DNA from: Actinomadura coerulea
GTDB lineage: Bacteria; Actinomycetota; Actinomycetes; Streptosporangiales; Streptosporangiaceae
NCBI RefSeq assembly: GCF_014208105.1
Contig: NZ_JACHMQ010000001.1
Coordinates: 8,122,001 to 8,186,000 of the forward strand
Reading direction: 5' to 3'
Length of the DNA stretch: 64,000 bases
A program made the translations under genes and the position numbers. The notes under the pieces are model-generated. The model had not been told where the DNA came from. It ran no database searches and worked only from the letters and a program-made list of their open reading frames with translations. Positions 17,859 through 26,037 of this stretch are shown one piece after another. Numbering within the stretch: the stretch's first letter is position 1; each line of letters begins with the position of its first letter.

Positions 17859-18853
17859 CCGGCTTCACCTCCCTGCCGGACCTGGCCGTCCGCACGCTCG
17901 GCGGCTCGGTCGTCGCCGCCAGCGACGAGTCCTTCGCCGAGAAGGAGAACCTGCTCAACCCCTGGGAGCCCGCGTTCCGGCCGGAGACCTTCGGCCCGAA
18001 GGGCCAGCTCTACGACGGCTGGGAGACCGCCCGCCGCCGCACCCCCGGCCACGACTGGGCCCTGATCCGCCTGGGCCTCCCGGGCCAGATCCACGGCATC
18101 GTCATCGACACGGCCTGGTTCAAGGGCAACTACCCCCCACACGCCTCGGTGGAGGCCTGCTTCGCCGAGGGCTACCCGGCCCCCGCCGAACTGGAAGCCG
18201 CCGACTGGACGGAGATCGTCCCGAAAACGTCCCTAAAGGGCGACACCGCGCACACTCGTCCGACCACCGAATCAGAACGCGTCTTCACCCACGTCCGCCT
18301 CAACATGTTTCCGGACGGCGGCATCGCGCGGCTCCGCGTCCACGGCAGGGCCGTCCCGAACCCCGCGTACCTGACGGGCCTGACGGTGGACCTGGCCGCA
18401 CTGGAGAACGGCGCCCGCGTCCTCGACTGCTCCGACCGCTTCTACTCGTCCCCCGACAACATGCTGTTCCCCGGTCTGGCCCGCACCCAGGCCGAAGGCT
18501 GGGAAACAGCCCGCCGCCGCGACACCGGCAACGACTGGGCAGAAATAGCCCTGGCCGCCCCCGGCACCATCGAACTGGCCGAGCTCGACACCACGAACCT
18601 CAAATTTAACGCCCCCGCCGAAGCCCGACTAACGGCCACCACCCCCCAAGGCGACCACACCGTCATCTTGCAGCGCACCCGCCTGCAACCCGACACCCGC
18701 CACCGCTACCGCCTGAAGACCCCAGAGGTAGCGAAGGTCCGCCTGGACATCTACCCCGACGGCGGCCTGGCCCGCCTACGCCTCTGGGGCCCACTAAAGC
18801 CCGAAGTCGAACAAGCCCTAACAACCCACTGGAACACGCATACTCGCCAATAA
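17855..18853 (+). CDS. alc: Allantoicase
   Basis: A 332-residue enzyme of two repeated jelly-roll halves that splits allantoate into urea and ureidoglycolate. Each half has DGWETARRR or EGWETARRR, an H/NDWA segment and a FPDGG/YPDGG-IARLR motif, the classic allantoicase duplication. The ATG overlaps the allantoinase stop. Codon choice drifts over the last 200 bases: CTA, CAA, ACA and a TAA stop appear, although upstream genes use almost only GC-ending codons. It ends the operon; a ureidoglycolate lyase is not seen here. Confidence 0.93.
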   Translation: MTGFTSLPDLAVRTLGGSVVAASDESFAEKENLLNPWEPAFRPETFGPKGQLYDGWETARRRTPGHDWALIRLGLPGQIHGIVIDTAWFKGNYPPHASVEACFAEGYPAPAELEAADWTEIVPKTSLKGDTAHTRPTTESERVFTHVRLNMFPDGGIARLRVHGRAVPNPAYLTGLTVDLAALENGARVLDCSDRFYSSPDNMLFPGLARTQAEGWETARRRDTGNDWAEIALAAPGTIELAELDTTNLKFNAPAEARLTATTPQGDHTVILQRTRLQPDTRHRYRLKTPEVAKVRLDIYPDGGLARLRLWGPLKPEVEQALTTHWNTHTRQ

Positions 18854-18932
18854 TGGACTGTGATGCGCATCACACGCTCAGTAATTGAATAGTCACGGCA
18901 TCTAACAGTGTTGGTCAAGTAACTTGCCGTGC
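18854..18932 (+). promoter_or_regulatory. AT-richer spacer after the purine operon
   Basis: This 79-bp spacer is clearly richer in A and T than the rest of the window. It contains GTGATGCGCATCAC (18861-18874), a perfect 14-bp palindrome. That element could be an operator or a small terminator for allantoicase. A promoter for the following gene probably lies here, but no confident -10 was fixed. Confidence 0.4.
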
Positions 18933-19820
18933 ATGGTAAGCGCCAAACACGAAGGGCCCATCCAGATAATCCGGGACAATCCGGAAGTCGTAGCCCAATT
19001 ACTCCATACCGCATTCGGGATCGCTGTGTCGGACGCGGCCACCATCAGGTCGACAAGTGAGACCTGTACCCAGCTGGCCCCCGCCGCCTACGTCGCCGAC
19101 AACGTAGTGGAGATCTGCGAAGCCGGATCGACCGAACCCACAATCGGCGTCATCGCCGAAACCCAGCTCGCCAAGGACCCCAGAAAGCACGGCAGTTGGC
19201 CGCTTTACTTGACCTCGCTGCACGCCAAGCTCATGTGTCCGTGCTACCTCCTGGTCATCTGTCCCAGTCGCTCGGTGGCGGAGTGGGCGCGCGAGACGAT
19301 CCAGATCGGCCACCCGGGCTTCAATCTCGCTCCCTACGTGCTGGGCCCCGGCATGGGGCCTCTGGTCACCACTCCCGACCAGGCCGCGCAGATGCCTGAG
19401 ATGACCGTTCTGGCCGCACTGGCCAACATCATCCCGAAAGACAAGGAGTCCCTGAAAATCACGCACGCCGCCCTCGCCACCATCTCGAACGAGGACGAGG
19501 AAATCGGCAAGCAGTACACTGACCTGGTGGTGGACGTGCTCTCGAAAGCCGCCCAGGAGATCTTGGAGGGGTACGTGAACACCGGAGTCGCCGGATACAA
19601 GTACAAGAGCAGCCCGTTCCGGCGCCTGCACGCCGAGGGCAAGGCCGAGGGCAAGGCCGAAGGTGAGGCGGAGTCGGTGCTGAAGGTGCTCGACGCGCGG
19701 GGGCTTTCGGTGTCGGAGGAGGTGCGGGAGCAGATCCTGGGCTGCGCCGACCCGGAGCAGTTGGACCAGTGGCTGGTCCGCGCCGCAACGGCCGAGAGCG
19801 CCGACCACCTCTTCGGCTGA
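18933..19820 (+). CDS. Rpn/PD-(D/E)XK-like protein of unknown function, contains a TTA codon
   Basis: A 295-residue member of a protein family frequent in Streptomyces and Actinomadura. The core segment AETQLAKDPRKHGSWPLYL resembles the E-x-Q / K catalytic strand of recombination-promoting Rpn or YhgA-type nucleases, but a nuclease role is inference. The C-terminal part has a charged repeat of EGKA units (about residues 232-246) leading into VLKVLDARGLSVSEEVREQI and a short helical tail. The family usually begins MVS, which supports the ATG at 18933 over an upstream TTG at 18924. A TTA codon (CAA TTA CTC near residue 23) is rare at this GC content and could make translation depend on a BldA-type tRNA. 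GC content is lower than in neighbours. Confidence 0.6.
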   Translation: MVSAKHEGPIQIIRDNPEVVAQLLHTAFGIAVSDAATIRSTSETCTQLAPAAYVADNVVEICEAGSTEPTIGVIAETQLAKDPRKHGSWPLYLTSLHAKLMCPCYLLVICPSRSVAEWARETIQIGHPGFNLAPYVLGPGMGPLVTTPDQAAQMPEMTVLAALANIIPKDKESLKITHAALATISNEDEEIGKQYTDLVVDVLSKAAQEILEGYVNTGVAGYKYKSSPFRRLHAEGKAEGKAEGEAESVLKVLDARGLSVSEEVREQILGCADPEQLDQWLVRAATAESADHLFG

Positions 19821-19840
19821 GTCGTTCGCGGTCTTCGGGT

Positions 19841-19874
19841 GAGAACGCCCCCGGTGGGTGCCGGGGGCGTTTTC
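19841..19874. terminator. Strong bidirectional hairpin terminator
   Basis: The stem GAACGCCCCCGG / CCGGGGGCGTTT pairs around the 6-nt loop TGGGTG and is followed by a T tract on the plus strand. It lies between convergent genes (Rpn-like protein and DUF397 protein), so it probably ends both transcripts. Confidence 0.85.
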
Positions 19875-19878
19875 TCGG

Positions 19879-20112
19879 TCACAAGGCCTCGGTGGGGTCC
19901 TCCAGGAGGTCGTCGAACTCGCCGTCCTTGACGCCTGCGATGAAGGCGTCCCACTCGGCCTCGGTGAAGTAGAGGATCGGGCCCTCGGGGTTCTTGGCGT
20001 CGCGCATGACGACGGCCCGCTCACCGAAGTCCTTGTGCTGGACGGGGACGTCCTTGCCATCGATGAACTCGATGATGACCCCGTCGCTGAGGATCGGTTC
20101 CTGTCCGGTCAC
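19879..20112 (-). CDS. DUF397-domain protein
   Basis: A 77-residue protein matching the DUF397 pattern found throughout actinomycetes: a short N-terminal segment, then the VMRDAKNPEGPILYFTEAEWDAFI core. Starting at GTG 20112 places AAGGGG about 5 nt upstream; GTG 20118 is an in-frame alternative. DUF397 proteins normally sit beside a partner XRE/DUF5753 helix-turn-helix regulator and act as antitoxin-like or anti-regulator partners. No such partner gene is next to it here, so it looks like an orphan. The acidic C-terminal tail (GEFDDLLEDPTEAL) is longer than in many homologues. Confidence 0.75.
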   Translation of the reverse strand: MTGQEPILSDGVIIEFIDGKDVPVQHKDFGERAVVMRDAKNPEGPILYFTEAEWDAFIAGVKDGEFDDLLEDPTEAL

Positions 20113-20216
20113 TGGCACCCCTTCAACGTCCTGGCTCCTGTCGGATCCCAGGCTAATGGGGAAGGCATGGGCGGCACGTGGGAAAGCGGTGACTCTCCGT
20201 TCGTCTCCGCTGCCGC

Positions 20217-20837
20217 TCAGTCGATGAGGAGGCGCGAGGCGGTGATCTCCAGGCGGGCCTGGATCTCCTCGGCGGTGGCGTTGCCGCGCAGCATCTCGAT
20301 CATCTCCATGGTCCAGATGCCGGACAGGGCGCGCGCGACGAGGCGGCGGGGGTCCTCGGCGGGGATGGCCTCCGGCGGGCCGGACGCGGCGCGCAGGAGC
20401 AGTTCGCTCATGCGGTCGCCGAAGTCGGTCTTGACGTCGGACAGCAGAAGGGAGCGGATCAGCGCCTCGGCCAGCTCCGGCTCGCGCATCAGGCCGCGGG
20501 TGGCGCGCATCAGCACCTCGACGGCGCGGTCCGGGGCGCCGCCGGCGCTGGGCGGGCGGCGCTCGATGCTGCCTTCGAGGAGGTCGAGCTCCTCGCTGAC
20601 GACGGCGACGACCAGGTCCATCTTGGACGGGAAGTAGCGGTAGAGGGTGCCGAGGGCGACGCCCGCGCGCTCGGACACGGTGCGCATCTGCATCGCCTCG
20701 ATGCCGCCGCGCGATGCGAGCGCCGCGGCCGCCTGGACGATACGCTTGCGCCGCTGGTGCTGGCTGCGGGAGCGCACGCCCTGGCCGCCCGGCTGACCCC
20801 GGGTCTCGTCCCCGGTCACTGTCGGCTCTGCGGTCAC
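20217..20837 (-). CDS. kstR: TetR-family regulator, KstR-like
   Basis: A 206-residue TetR regulator. Its N-terminal region (QRRKRIVQAAAALASRGG, then MRTVSERAGVALGTLYRYFPSK) is close to KstR, the repressor of sterol catabolism in mycobacteria and rhodococci. It is divergent from a fadD17-fadE27-fadE26 operon, which is a KstR regulon member in Mycobacterium tuberculosis, and a KstR-type palindrome stands before that operon. KstR releases DNA on binding cholestenoic-type CoA thioesters. The GTG start has AAGGGAAGG 6-8 nt upstream. Symbol by similarity recalled from sequence, not by database search. Confidence 0.75.
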   Translation of the reverse strand: MTAEPTVTGDETRGQPGGQGVRSRSQHQRRKRIVQAAAALASRGGIEAMQMRTVSERAGVALGTLYRYFPSKMDLVVAVVSEELDLLEGSIERRPPSAGGAPDRAVEVLMRATRGLMREPELAEALIRSLLLSDVKTDFGDRMSELLLRAASGPPEAIPAEDPRRLVARALSGIWTMEMIEMLRGNATAEEIQARLEITASRLLID

Positions 20838-20901
20838 GGTCGCCTTCCCTTCTGTGCGGGCCCGGTCGCCCGACGCGTCCCTCCCAGGGTACCGCTCTCG
20901 C

Positions 20902-20915
20902 GAGAACCTGTTATC
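20902..20915. promoter_or_regulatory. Candidate KstR half-consensus site upstream of kstR
   Basis: The core AAC-CT-GTT at 20905-20912 matches the centre of the KstR consensus TnnAACnnGTTnnA, but the outer T and A are absent. It lies about 65 bp upstream of the TetR start and could serve autoregulation. The match is weaker than the site at 21024-21041. Confidence 0.35.
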
Positions 20916-21023
20916 TGATCAGCTCATCGCGATCTCGTCCCCGGCCGCCCGTGCCCCTCCGGTTCCCCATGACACCCAGGCGAACCGGCTTGCGGGCGAG
21001 AGAGATCGACCCCCTGGACACTT

Positions 21024-21041
21024 AGTAGAATCTGTTCTACT
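21024..21041. promoter_or_regulatory. KstR-type operator upstream of fadD17
   Basis: AGTAGAA-TCTG-TTCTACT is a palindrome with 7-bp arms. Its inner 14 bases, TAGAATCTGTTCTA, fit the KstR consensus TnnAACnnGTTnnA at all but one position. It lies 35 bp upstream of the GTG of fadD17 in a promoter-like AT-rich pocket. The neighbouring KstR-like gene makes the assignment coherent. Confidence 0.7.
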
Positions 21042-21075
21042 TTTTCGCCGTGGGACGGAGCGGGGAGGTGGGCCG

Positions 21076-22165
21076 GTGAGCGTCGCGGCGCTGCTGGAGG
21101 CGCGGGCGGACGACGACCGCCCCGGGCTGCGGTCCGCCGACGACGGCCGGGCCTGGACGTGGCGGGAGGTCGTCGCCGAATGCGCGGCGCGCGCCGCGTG
21201 GCTGGCCGGTGAGGCCCGTCCCGACCGGCCGGTCCACGTCGGCGTCCTCCTCGACAACGATCCCGAGGTGGTGTTCCTCCTCGGAGGCGCGGCGCTGTCG
21301 GGGGCGGTGGTCGTGGCGCTGAACCCGACGCGGAGCGCCGCCGAGCTGGCGGGCGACGCCGAGCGCGCCGACTGCGATCTCGTGCTGACCCGGCCGCGGT
21401 ACGCCGGGAAGGCCGCCGCGCTCGGGCTCCCGGTCGTGGACGTGAACGCGTTCCACGACCTGATCGCGCCCCACGCGGGCTCCGCGCCTCCGGGCGCCTC
21501 GGCGGTCGGGCCCGGCACGCTGCTGATGCTGATCTTCACCTCCGGGACGTCGGGCCGGCCGCGGGCCGTCCGCGTCACCCACCGGAAGGTGGTCGTGCCG
21601 GGCGAGATGCTCGCTGTTCGACGGGTACTACAAGGAGGACGCCCCGGACCGCCTCCGCGACGGCATGTTCTGGAGCGGCGACCTCGCCTACGCCGACGCG
21701 GACGGCTACGTCTTCTTCGCCGGGCGCAGCGGCGACCGGCTCCGCGTGGACGGCGAGAACTTCGGCGCCGTCCAGGTGGAACGGGTTCTGGCGGAGTTTC
21801 CCGGCGTCCGGCGGCTCGCCGTGTACGGGGTGCCGGACGCGGCGTCCGGCGACCAGGTGATGCTCGCCGTCGCCGCCGACGCCTTCGACCCGGGCGCGTT
21901 CGCCGGCTACCTGCGCGGGCGAGCCGACCTCGGGCCGAAGTGGATCCCGCGGTACGTCCGGGTGGCGCGGGAGCTGCCCGCGACCGCCTCCAACAAGATC
22001 CTCAAGCGCCGGCTGGCCCGGGAGGCCTGGCAGGCCGACGACCCGGTGTGGTGGCGGCCCGGCCGCGGCCTCGACTACCGCCCGATGACCGCGGCGGACG
22101 CGGCCGCGCTGCGGGACGAGTTCGAGCGCCGCGGCCGGCTGCACCTGCTGGAAGGGAGCGGATGA
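21076..22165 (+). pseudogene. fadD17: fadD17-like steroid acyl-CoA ligase, internal deletion and frameshift
   Basis: The first ~180 residues read in one frame (GTG 21076, GGGGAGG upstream) through the A3 P-loop IFTSGTSGRPRAVRVTH and VPGEMLA. From about 21614 homology continues in another frame with LFDGYYKEDAP, SGDLAY, FAGRSGDRLRVDGEN and the C-terminal lysine region SNKILKRRL, ending at 22165. Against the ~500 residues usual for FadD17, about 140 residues are missing, including A4, A5 and most of the acyl pocket. The lost length is not a multiple of three. The upstream frame stays open to 22284, inside the next gene. The protein cannot work as a ligase if the sequence is right; an assembly error is possible. 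Confidence 0.8.
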
Positions 22166-23272
22166 GTGGACTTCAACCTCGACGAGACCCAGCAAGAGAT
22201 CAAGGGGCTCGCGGCGGACGTGCTCGCGCGGGAGGCCGCGCAGGAGCGGCTGGAGGCGTTCGAGAAGAGCGGGGCGCCCTATGACGACGTGACGTGGAAG
22301 GCGCTCGCGCAGGCGGGGCTGCTCGGCGTCGTCCTGCCCGAGGACGCGGGCGGCGCCGGGCTCGGTCCGGTCGAGCTGGCGGTGATCCTGCGGGAGGTCG
22401 GGGTGCGCACCGCGCCCGTCCCGGCGTACGCGTCGCTCGCGCTCGCGGCCGTCCCGATCGGGGCGCACGGGACGGCGGAGCAGCGCGCCCTGCTCGCCCC
22501 GCTCACCGAGGGCGCGACGGTCCTGACGGGCGCGTACCGCGAGGTCGGCCCGGCAGGCGAGGTCGCCGCGACGGCCCGCGCGGACGGCGGCGGCCACGTG
22601 CTGGACGGTGTGAAGACGTTCGTCCCGTACGCGCGGGAGGCGTCCCTGATCCTGGTCCCGGCCCGCGTCGAGGGCGGCGGCGTCGGGGTGTTCCTCGTGG
22701 AGCCCGCCGCCGTGACGATCACCGAGCAGCCGTCGGCGACGTCCGAGCCGCTGTCGCGGGTGGCCCTGGACGGTGTCCGGGTCGGCGCGGACGCGCTGCT
22801 CGGCGGGACGGCGGACGGCGCCGCCTGGGACACCCTGCGCCGCTCGGCCGTCGCGGGCGCGGTCGCCGTCGCGTCCGGCGTCATCGAGGGCGCGCTGGAG
22901 CTGACGAAGGAGTACACGAAGACGCGCGAGCAGTTCGGACGGGCGCTCGCGCAGTTCCAGGCGGTGACGATGCAGATCGGCGACGTCTACATCGCCAAGC
23001 GCGCGCTGGACGTGGCCGTGTGGGCGGGCGTGTGGCGCCTCGCGCAGGGCGCGGACGACGCCGAGGAGGTCCTCACCGTCGCCGCCTACAACGCGTGCGA
23101 CCCCGTGGTGAAGGCGCTCTATACCTGCCAGCACCTGCACGGCGGGATCGGCCTGGACATCACCTACCCGCTGCACCGGTACTTCGCCTGGGGCAAGCAC
23201 TGCGGGCATCTGCTCGGGGGCGGCGAGGACCGGCTCGACGCGCTCGGCGCCCTCATCGCCCAGGAGGCCTGA
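22166..23272 (+). CDS. fadE27: Acyl-CoA dehydrogenase, FadE27-like subunit
   Basis: A 368-residue acyl-CoA dehydrogenase family protein with LPEDAGGAGLGPVE in the N-terminal helical domain and a C-terminal YTKTREQFGRALAQFQAV helix. HGGIGLDITYPLHRYF follows near the end. The pairing with a second dehydrogenase gene that starts on the next base matches FadE27/FadE26 (ChsE5-ChsE4). In M. tuberculosis these form an alpha2beta2 enzyme that oxidises the cholesterol side-chain CoA ester, with one FAD site per heterodimer. The GTG start directly follows the fadD17 stop, so translation was coupled to it; the upstream frameshift may disturb this. Confidence 0.8.
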   Translation: MDFNLDETQQEIKGLAADVLAREAAQERLEAFEKSGAPYDDVTWKALAQAGLLGVVLPEDAGGAGLGPVELAVILREVGVRTAPVPAYASLALAAVPIGAHGTAEQRALLAPLTEGATVLTGAYREVGPAGEVAATARADGGGHVLDGVKTFVPYAREASLILVPARVEGGGVGVFLVEPAAVTITEQPSATSEPLSRVALDGVRVGADALLGGTADGAAWDTLRRSAVAGAVAVASGVIEGALELTKEYTKTREQFGRALAQFQAVTMQIGDVYIAKRALDVAVWAGVWRLAQGADDAEEVLTVAAYNACDPVVKALYTCQHLHGGIGLDITYPLHRYFAWGKHCGHLLGGGEDRLDALGALIAQEA

Positions 23273-24445
23273 ATGTTCATCGACCTGACCGACGAGCAGA
23301 AGCGGCTGCGCGCCGAGCTGCGCGAGTACTTCGAGAACTGCCTGACCGCGGAGCAGCGCGCGGCCATCCGCGCCGACCCGTTCGGCCCGCCCTACCTGGA
23401 GCACTGCCGGCGCCTCGGCCGCGACGGGATGCTCGGCGTCGCGCTCCCGAAGGAGTACGGGGGCCGCGGCTACGGCCCGGTCGAGCAGACGATCTTCGCC
23501 ACGGAGATCGCCCGCGCCGAGGTCACCTACCCGCTGATCACGCTGAACTCCGTGGCGCCGACGATCCTGCAGTACGGGTCGGACGCGCACAAGGAGCGGT
23601 TCATCCCGCGCATCCTCGCCGGCGAGTGCCACTTCGCGATCGGCTACAGCGAGCCGGGCGCCGGCACCGACCTCGCGGCGCTGCGCACCACCGCCGTCCG
23701 GGACGGCGACCACTACGTCGTCAACGGCCAGAAGATCTTCACCTCCGGCGCGCACCACGCCGACTACGTGTGGCTCGCGGCCCGCACCGACCCGGAGGCC
23801 AAGAAGCACAAGGGCATCTCGATGCTCATCGTGGACTGCGCGGACCCGGGCTTCTCCTGGACACCGATCATCACGATGGACGGCGCGCACCACACGAACT
23901 CGACGTACTTCCAGGACGTCCGCGTCCCGGCCGACATGCTGATCGGCGAGGAGAACAAGGGCTGGGACCTCATCGTCAACCAGCTCAACCACGAGCGGGT
24001 CACGCTCGGACCGGCGGGGAACATCGGGCACACCCACGTCCGGTTCGCGCGCTGGGCCCGCCGGACCACGGGTCCGGGCGGCCGCCCGCTCATCGAGGAG
24101 CCCGCCGTGCGCCGCGCGGTCGCGCAGGTCTACGCCTACCTGCGCGCCAACGAGCTCCTGAACTGGCAGGTCGCGGCGAACCAGGACCTCGGCTGGCTCG
24201 GCGCGGCCGACGCGTCCGCCACCAAGATCTACGCCTCGGAGCGGATGCAGGAGGTCGGCCGGATCGTCGGGGACGTCCTGGCCCGGTACGGCGACCCGGG
24301 AGACCCGGAGACGGCGGACTTCATGGAGTCCCAGGACCGGCTCGCCAAGGGCGCGCTCGTGCTGACCTTCGGCGGCGGCGTCAACGAGATCCAGCGCGAG
24401 CTGATCGCCATGATCGGCCTCGGGCTGCCCCGGGCGCCGCGCTGA
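23273..24445 (+). CDS. fadE26: Acyl-CoA dehydrogenase, FadE26-like catalytic subunit
   Basis: A 390-residue acyl-CoA dehydrogenase. The FAD/substrate signatures IGYSEPGAGTDLAALRT and VNGQKIFTSGAHHADYVW are clear. The probable catalytic Glu is E241 in NQLNHERV. It abuts FadE27 with no gap, consistent with the alpha2beta2 partner arrangement of steroid side-chain dehydrogenases. Order here is fadD17-fadE27-fadE26, whereas in M. tuberculosis it is fadE26-fadE27-fadD17. The likely substrate is a steroid-26-oyl-CoA; this rests on context and remembered similarity. Confidence 0.82.
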   Translation: MFIDLTDEQKRLRAELREYFENCLTAEQRAAIRADPFGPPYLEHCRRLGRDGMLGVALPKEYGGRGYGPVEQTIFATEIARAEVTYPLITLNSVAPTILQYGSDAHKERFIPRILAGECHFAIGYSEPGAGTDLAALRTTAVRDGDHYVVNGQKIFTSGAHHADYVWLAARTDPEAKKHKGISMLIVDCADPGFSWTPIITMDGAHHTNSTYFQDVRVPADMLIGEENKGWDLIVNQLNHERVTLGPAGNIGHTHVRFARWARRTTGPGGRPLIEEPAVRRAVAQVYAYLRANELLNWQVAANQDLGWLGAADASATKIYASERMQEVGRIVGDVLARYGDPGDPETADFMESQDRLAKGALVLTFGGGVNEIQRELIAMIGLGLPRAPR

Positions 24446-24464
24446 TGCCGCGGGGGGTCAGCTG

Positions 24465-24491
24465 GGTCAGGCGGCGGTCCGCCGCCTGACC
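24465..24491. terminator. Perfect 12-bp hairpin between convergent genes
   Basis: GGTCAGGCGGCG and its exact complement pair around a 3-nt loop (GTC). No T tract follows, as is common for actinobacterial terminators. It lies between the convergent fadE26 and glutamate decarboxylase genes and probably serves both. Confidence 0.75.
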
Positions 24492-24510
24492 GCGTCGGGC
24501 CGCCCGGCCG

Positions 24511-25935
24511 TCAGACCCGCCTGGCCCGCGCCTTCTTCGGTTCGGCGCCGTGGGCGAAGCCGCTCGCGTCCCGCGGGTCGCGGTGGGCGTGCACGTGGGA
24601 GTGCAGCCGGGACGTGGTGCGCCGCAGGTCTTCCATGAACAGGTCGGCGAGGTCGTGCCCGAACCCGTTGCGCACCACGACGCGCAGGACGTCGAGGTCG
24701 GTGCGGTTCTCAGGGAAGCTGTAGGCGGGCACGAGCCACCCGTGCTCGCGCAGCGCGGCGGACGCGTCGTAGACGGTGAAGCCGGTGTCCTCCCGGGTGC
24801 GGAACGCGAACACCGGGAGTTCGCCGCCGTCGGTGAGCGTCTCGTACGGGCCGAGCCCCCCGATCTCGGCGGCGAGCCGGGTCGCGACGTCCCGGCACCC
24901 CTGCTGGACGCGCCGGTACCCGTCGAAGCCGAGCCGCAGGAAGTTGTAGTACTGGGCGACGACCTGCGCCCCGGGGCGGGAGAAGTTCAGCGCGAACGTG
25001 GGCATGTCGCCGCCGAGGTAGTTGACGTGGAAGACGAGGTCGTCCGGGAGCGCGTCCTCGTCCCGCCACAGCGCCCAGCCCACGCCCGGCATGACGAGCC
25101 CGTACTTGTGGCCGGAGGTGTTGATGGAGGCGACCCGGGGCAGCCGGAAGTCCCAGAGCAGGCCGGGGTCGAGGAACGGGGCGATCATCGCGCCTGACGC
25201 GCCGTCGACGTGGATCGGGACGTCGAGCCCGGTGCGGGCCTGGAGGTCGTCGAGCGCGGCCGCGATGGCGGCCACCGGCTCGTAGCTCCCGTCGAAGGTG
25301 GAGCCGAGGACGGCGACGACGCCGATGGTGTTCTCGTCGCACAGCTCCACGGCCTCCCGCGCGCCGAGGTGGTAGCGGCCGCCCTCCATCGGCACGTAGC
25401 GGGGCTCGACCTCGAAGTAGTTCGCGAACTTCTCCCAGCAGATCTGCACGTTGACGCCCATGACGAGGTTCGGGCGGTCCGCCGTCCCGCCCGCGGCCCG
25501 CCGCCGCTCCCGCCAGCGGCGCTTGAGCGCGAGGCCGCCGAGCATCGCGGCCTCGCTCGACCCGGTGGTGGAGCAGCCCACCGCGTGGTGCGGGTCCTCC
25601 GCGTTCCACAGCCGGGCGAGCATGCGCACGCAGCGCATCTCCAGCTCGGCGGTGCGCGGGTACTCGTCCTTGTCGATCATGTTCTTCTCGGCGCACTCGG
25701 CCATCAGCAGCCGCGCCTCCGGCTCGGCCCACGTCGACACGAACGTCGCCAGGTTCAGCCGCGCGTTGCCGTCCAGCATCAGCTCGTCGTGGACGACCTG
25801 GTAGGCGGTGGACGGCTCCATCTCCCCGGCGGGCAGCCGGTACCGCGGGACCGACAGCGGCTCCCGGGTGAAGATCGGGTTGATCTCCAGGTCACGGGCG
25901 CCGCGCCCGGGGCGGGACGGGTGCTTCGGAGCCAT
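24511..25935 (-). CDS. gadB: Glutamate decarboxylase
   Basis: A 474-residue PLP enzyme that converts glutamate to GABA and CO2, consuming a proton. Family signatures are the N-terminal ARLNLATFVSTW, GCSTTGSSEA for phosphate binding, HVDGASGAM with the PLP-binding Asp, and the Schiff-base lysine in NTSGHKYG. The ATG at 25935 follows GAGGAGGGCGAC, a strong ribosome binding site, and matches the family's usual start. No GABA antiporter or GABA transaminase gene is adjacent, so export or recycling is encoded elsewhere. It is divergent from nothing recognisable and convergent with the steroid operon. Confidence 0.95.
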   Translation of the reverse strand: MAPKHPSRPGRGARDLEINPIFTREPLSVPRYRLPAGEMEPSTAYQVVHDELMLDGNARLNLATFVSTWAEPEARLLMAECAEKNMIDKDEYPRTAELEMRCVRMLARLWNAEDPHHAVGCSTTGSSEAAMLGGLALKRRWRERRRAAGGTADRPNLVMGVNVQICWEKFANYFEVEPRYVPMEGGRYHLGAREAVELCDENTIGVVAVLGSTFDGSYEPVAAIAAALDDLQARTGLDVPIHVDGASGAMIAPFLDPGLLWDFRLPRVASINTSGHKYGLVMPGVGWALWRDEDALPDDLVFHVNYLGGDMPTFALNFSRPGAQVVAQYYNFLRLGFDGYRRVQQGCRDVATRLAAEIGGLGPYETLTDGGELPVFAFRTREDTGFTVYDASAALREHGWLVPAYSFPENRTDLDVLRVVVRNGFGHDLADLFMEDLRRTTSRLHSHVHAHRDPRDASGFAHGAEPKKARARRV

Positions 25936-26037
25936 GTCGCCCTCCTCGTCCGTGCGGGGACGGGGCGTCCCCCGGTACCGCACGACAAGTACCCGCCGCG
26001 CCGCGGCGCACACCACGCGTGGACGCGTCTCCGCAGG

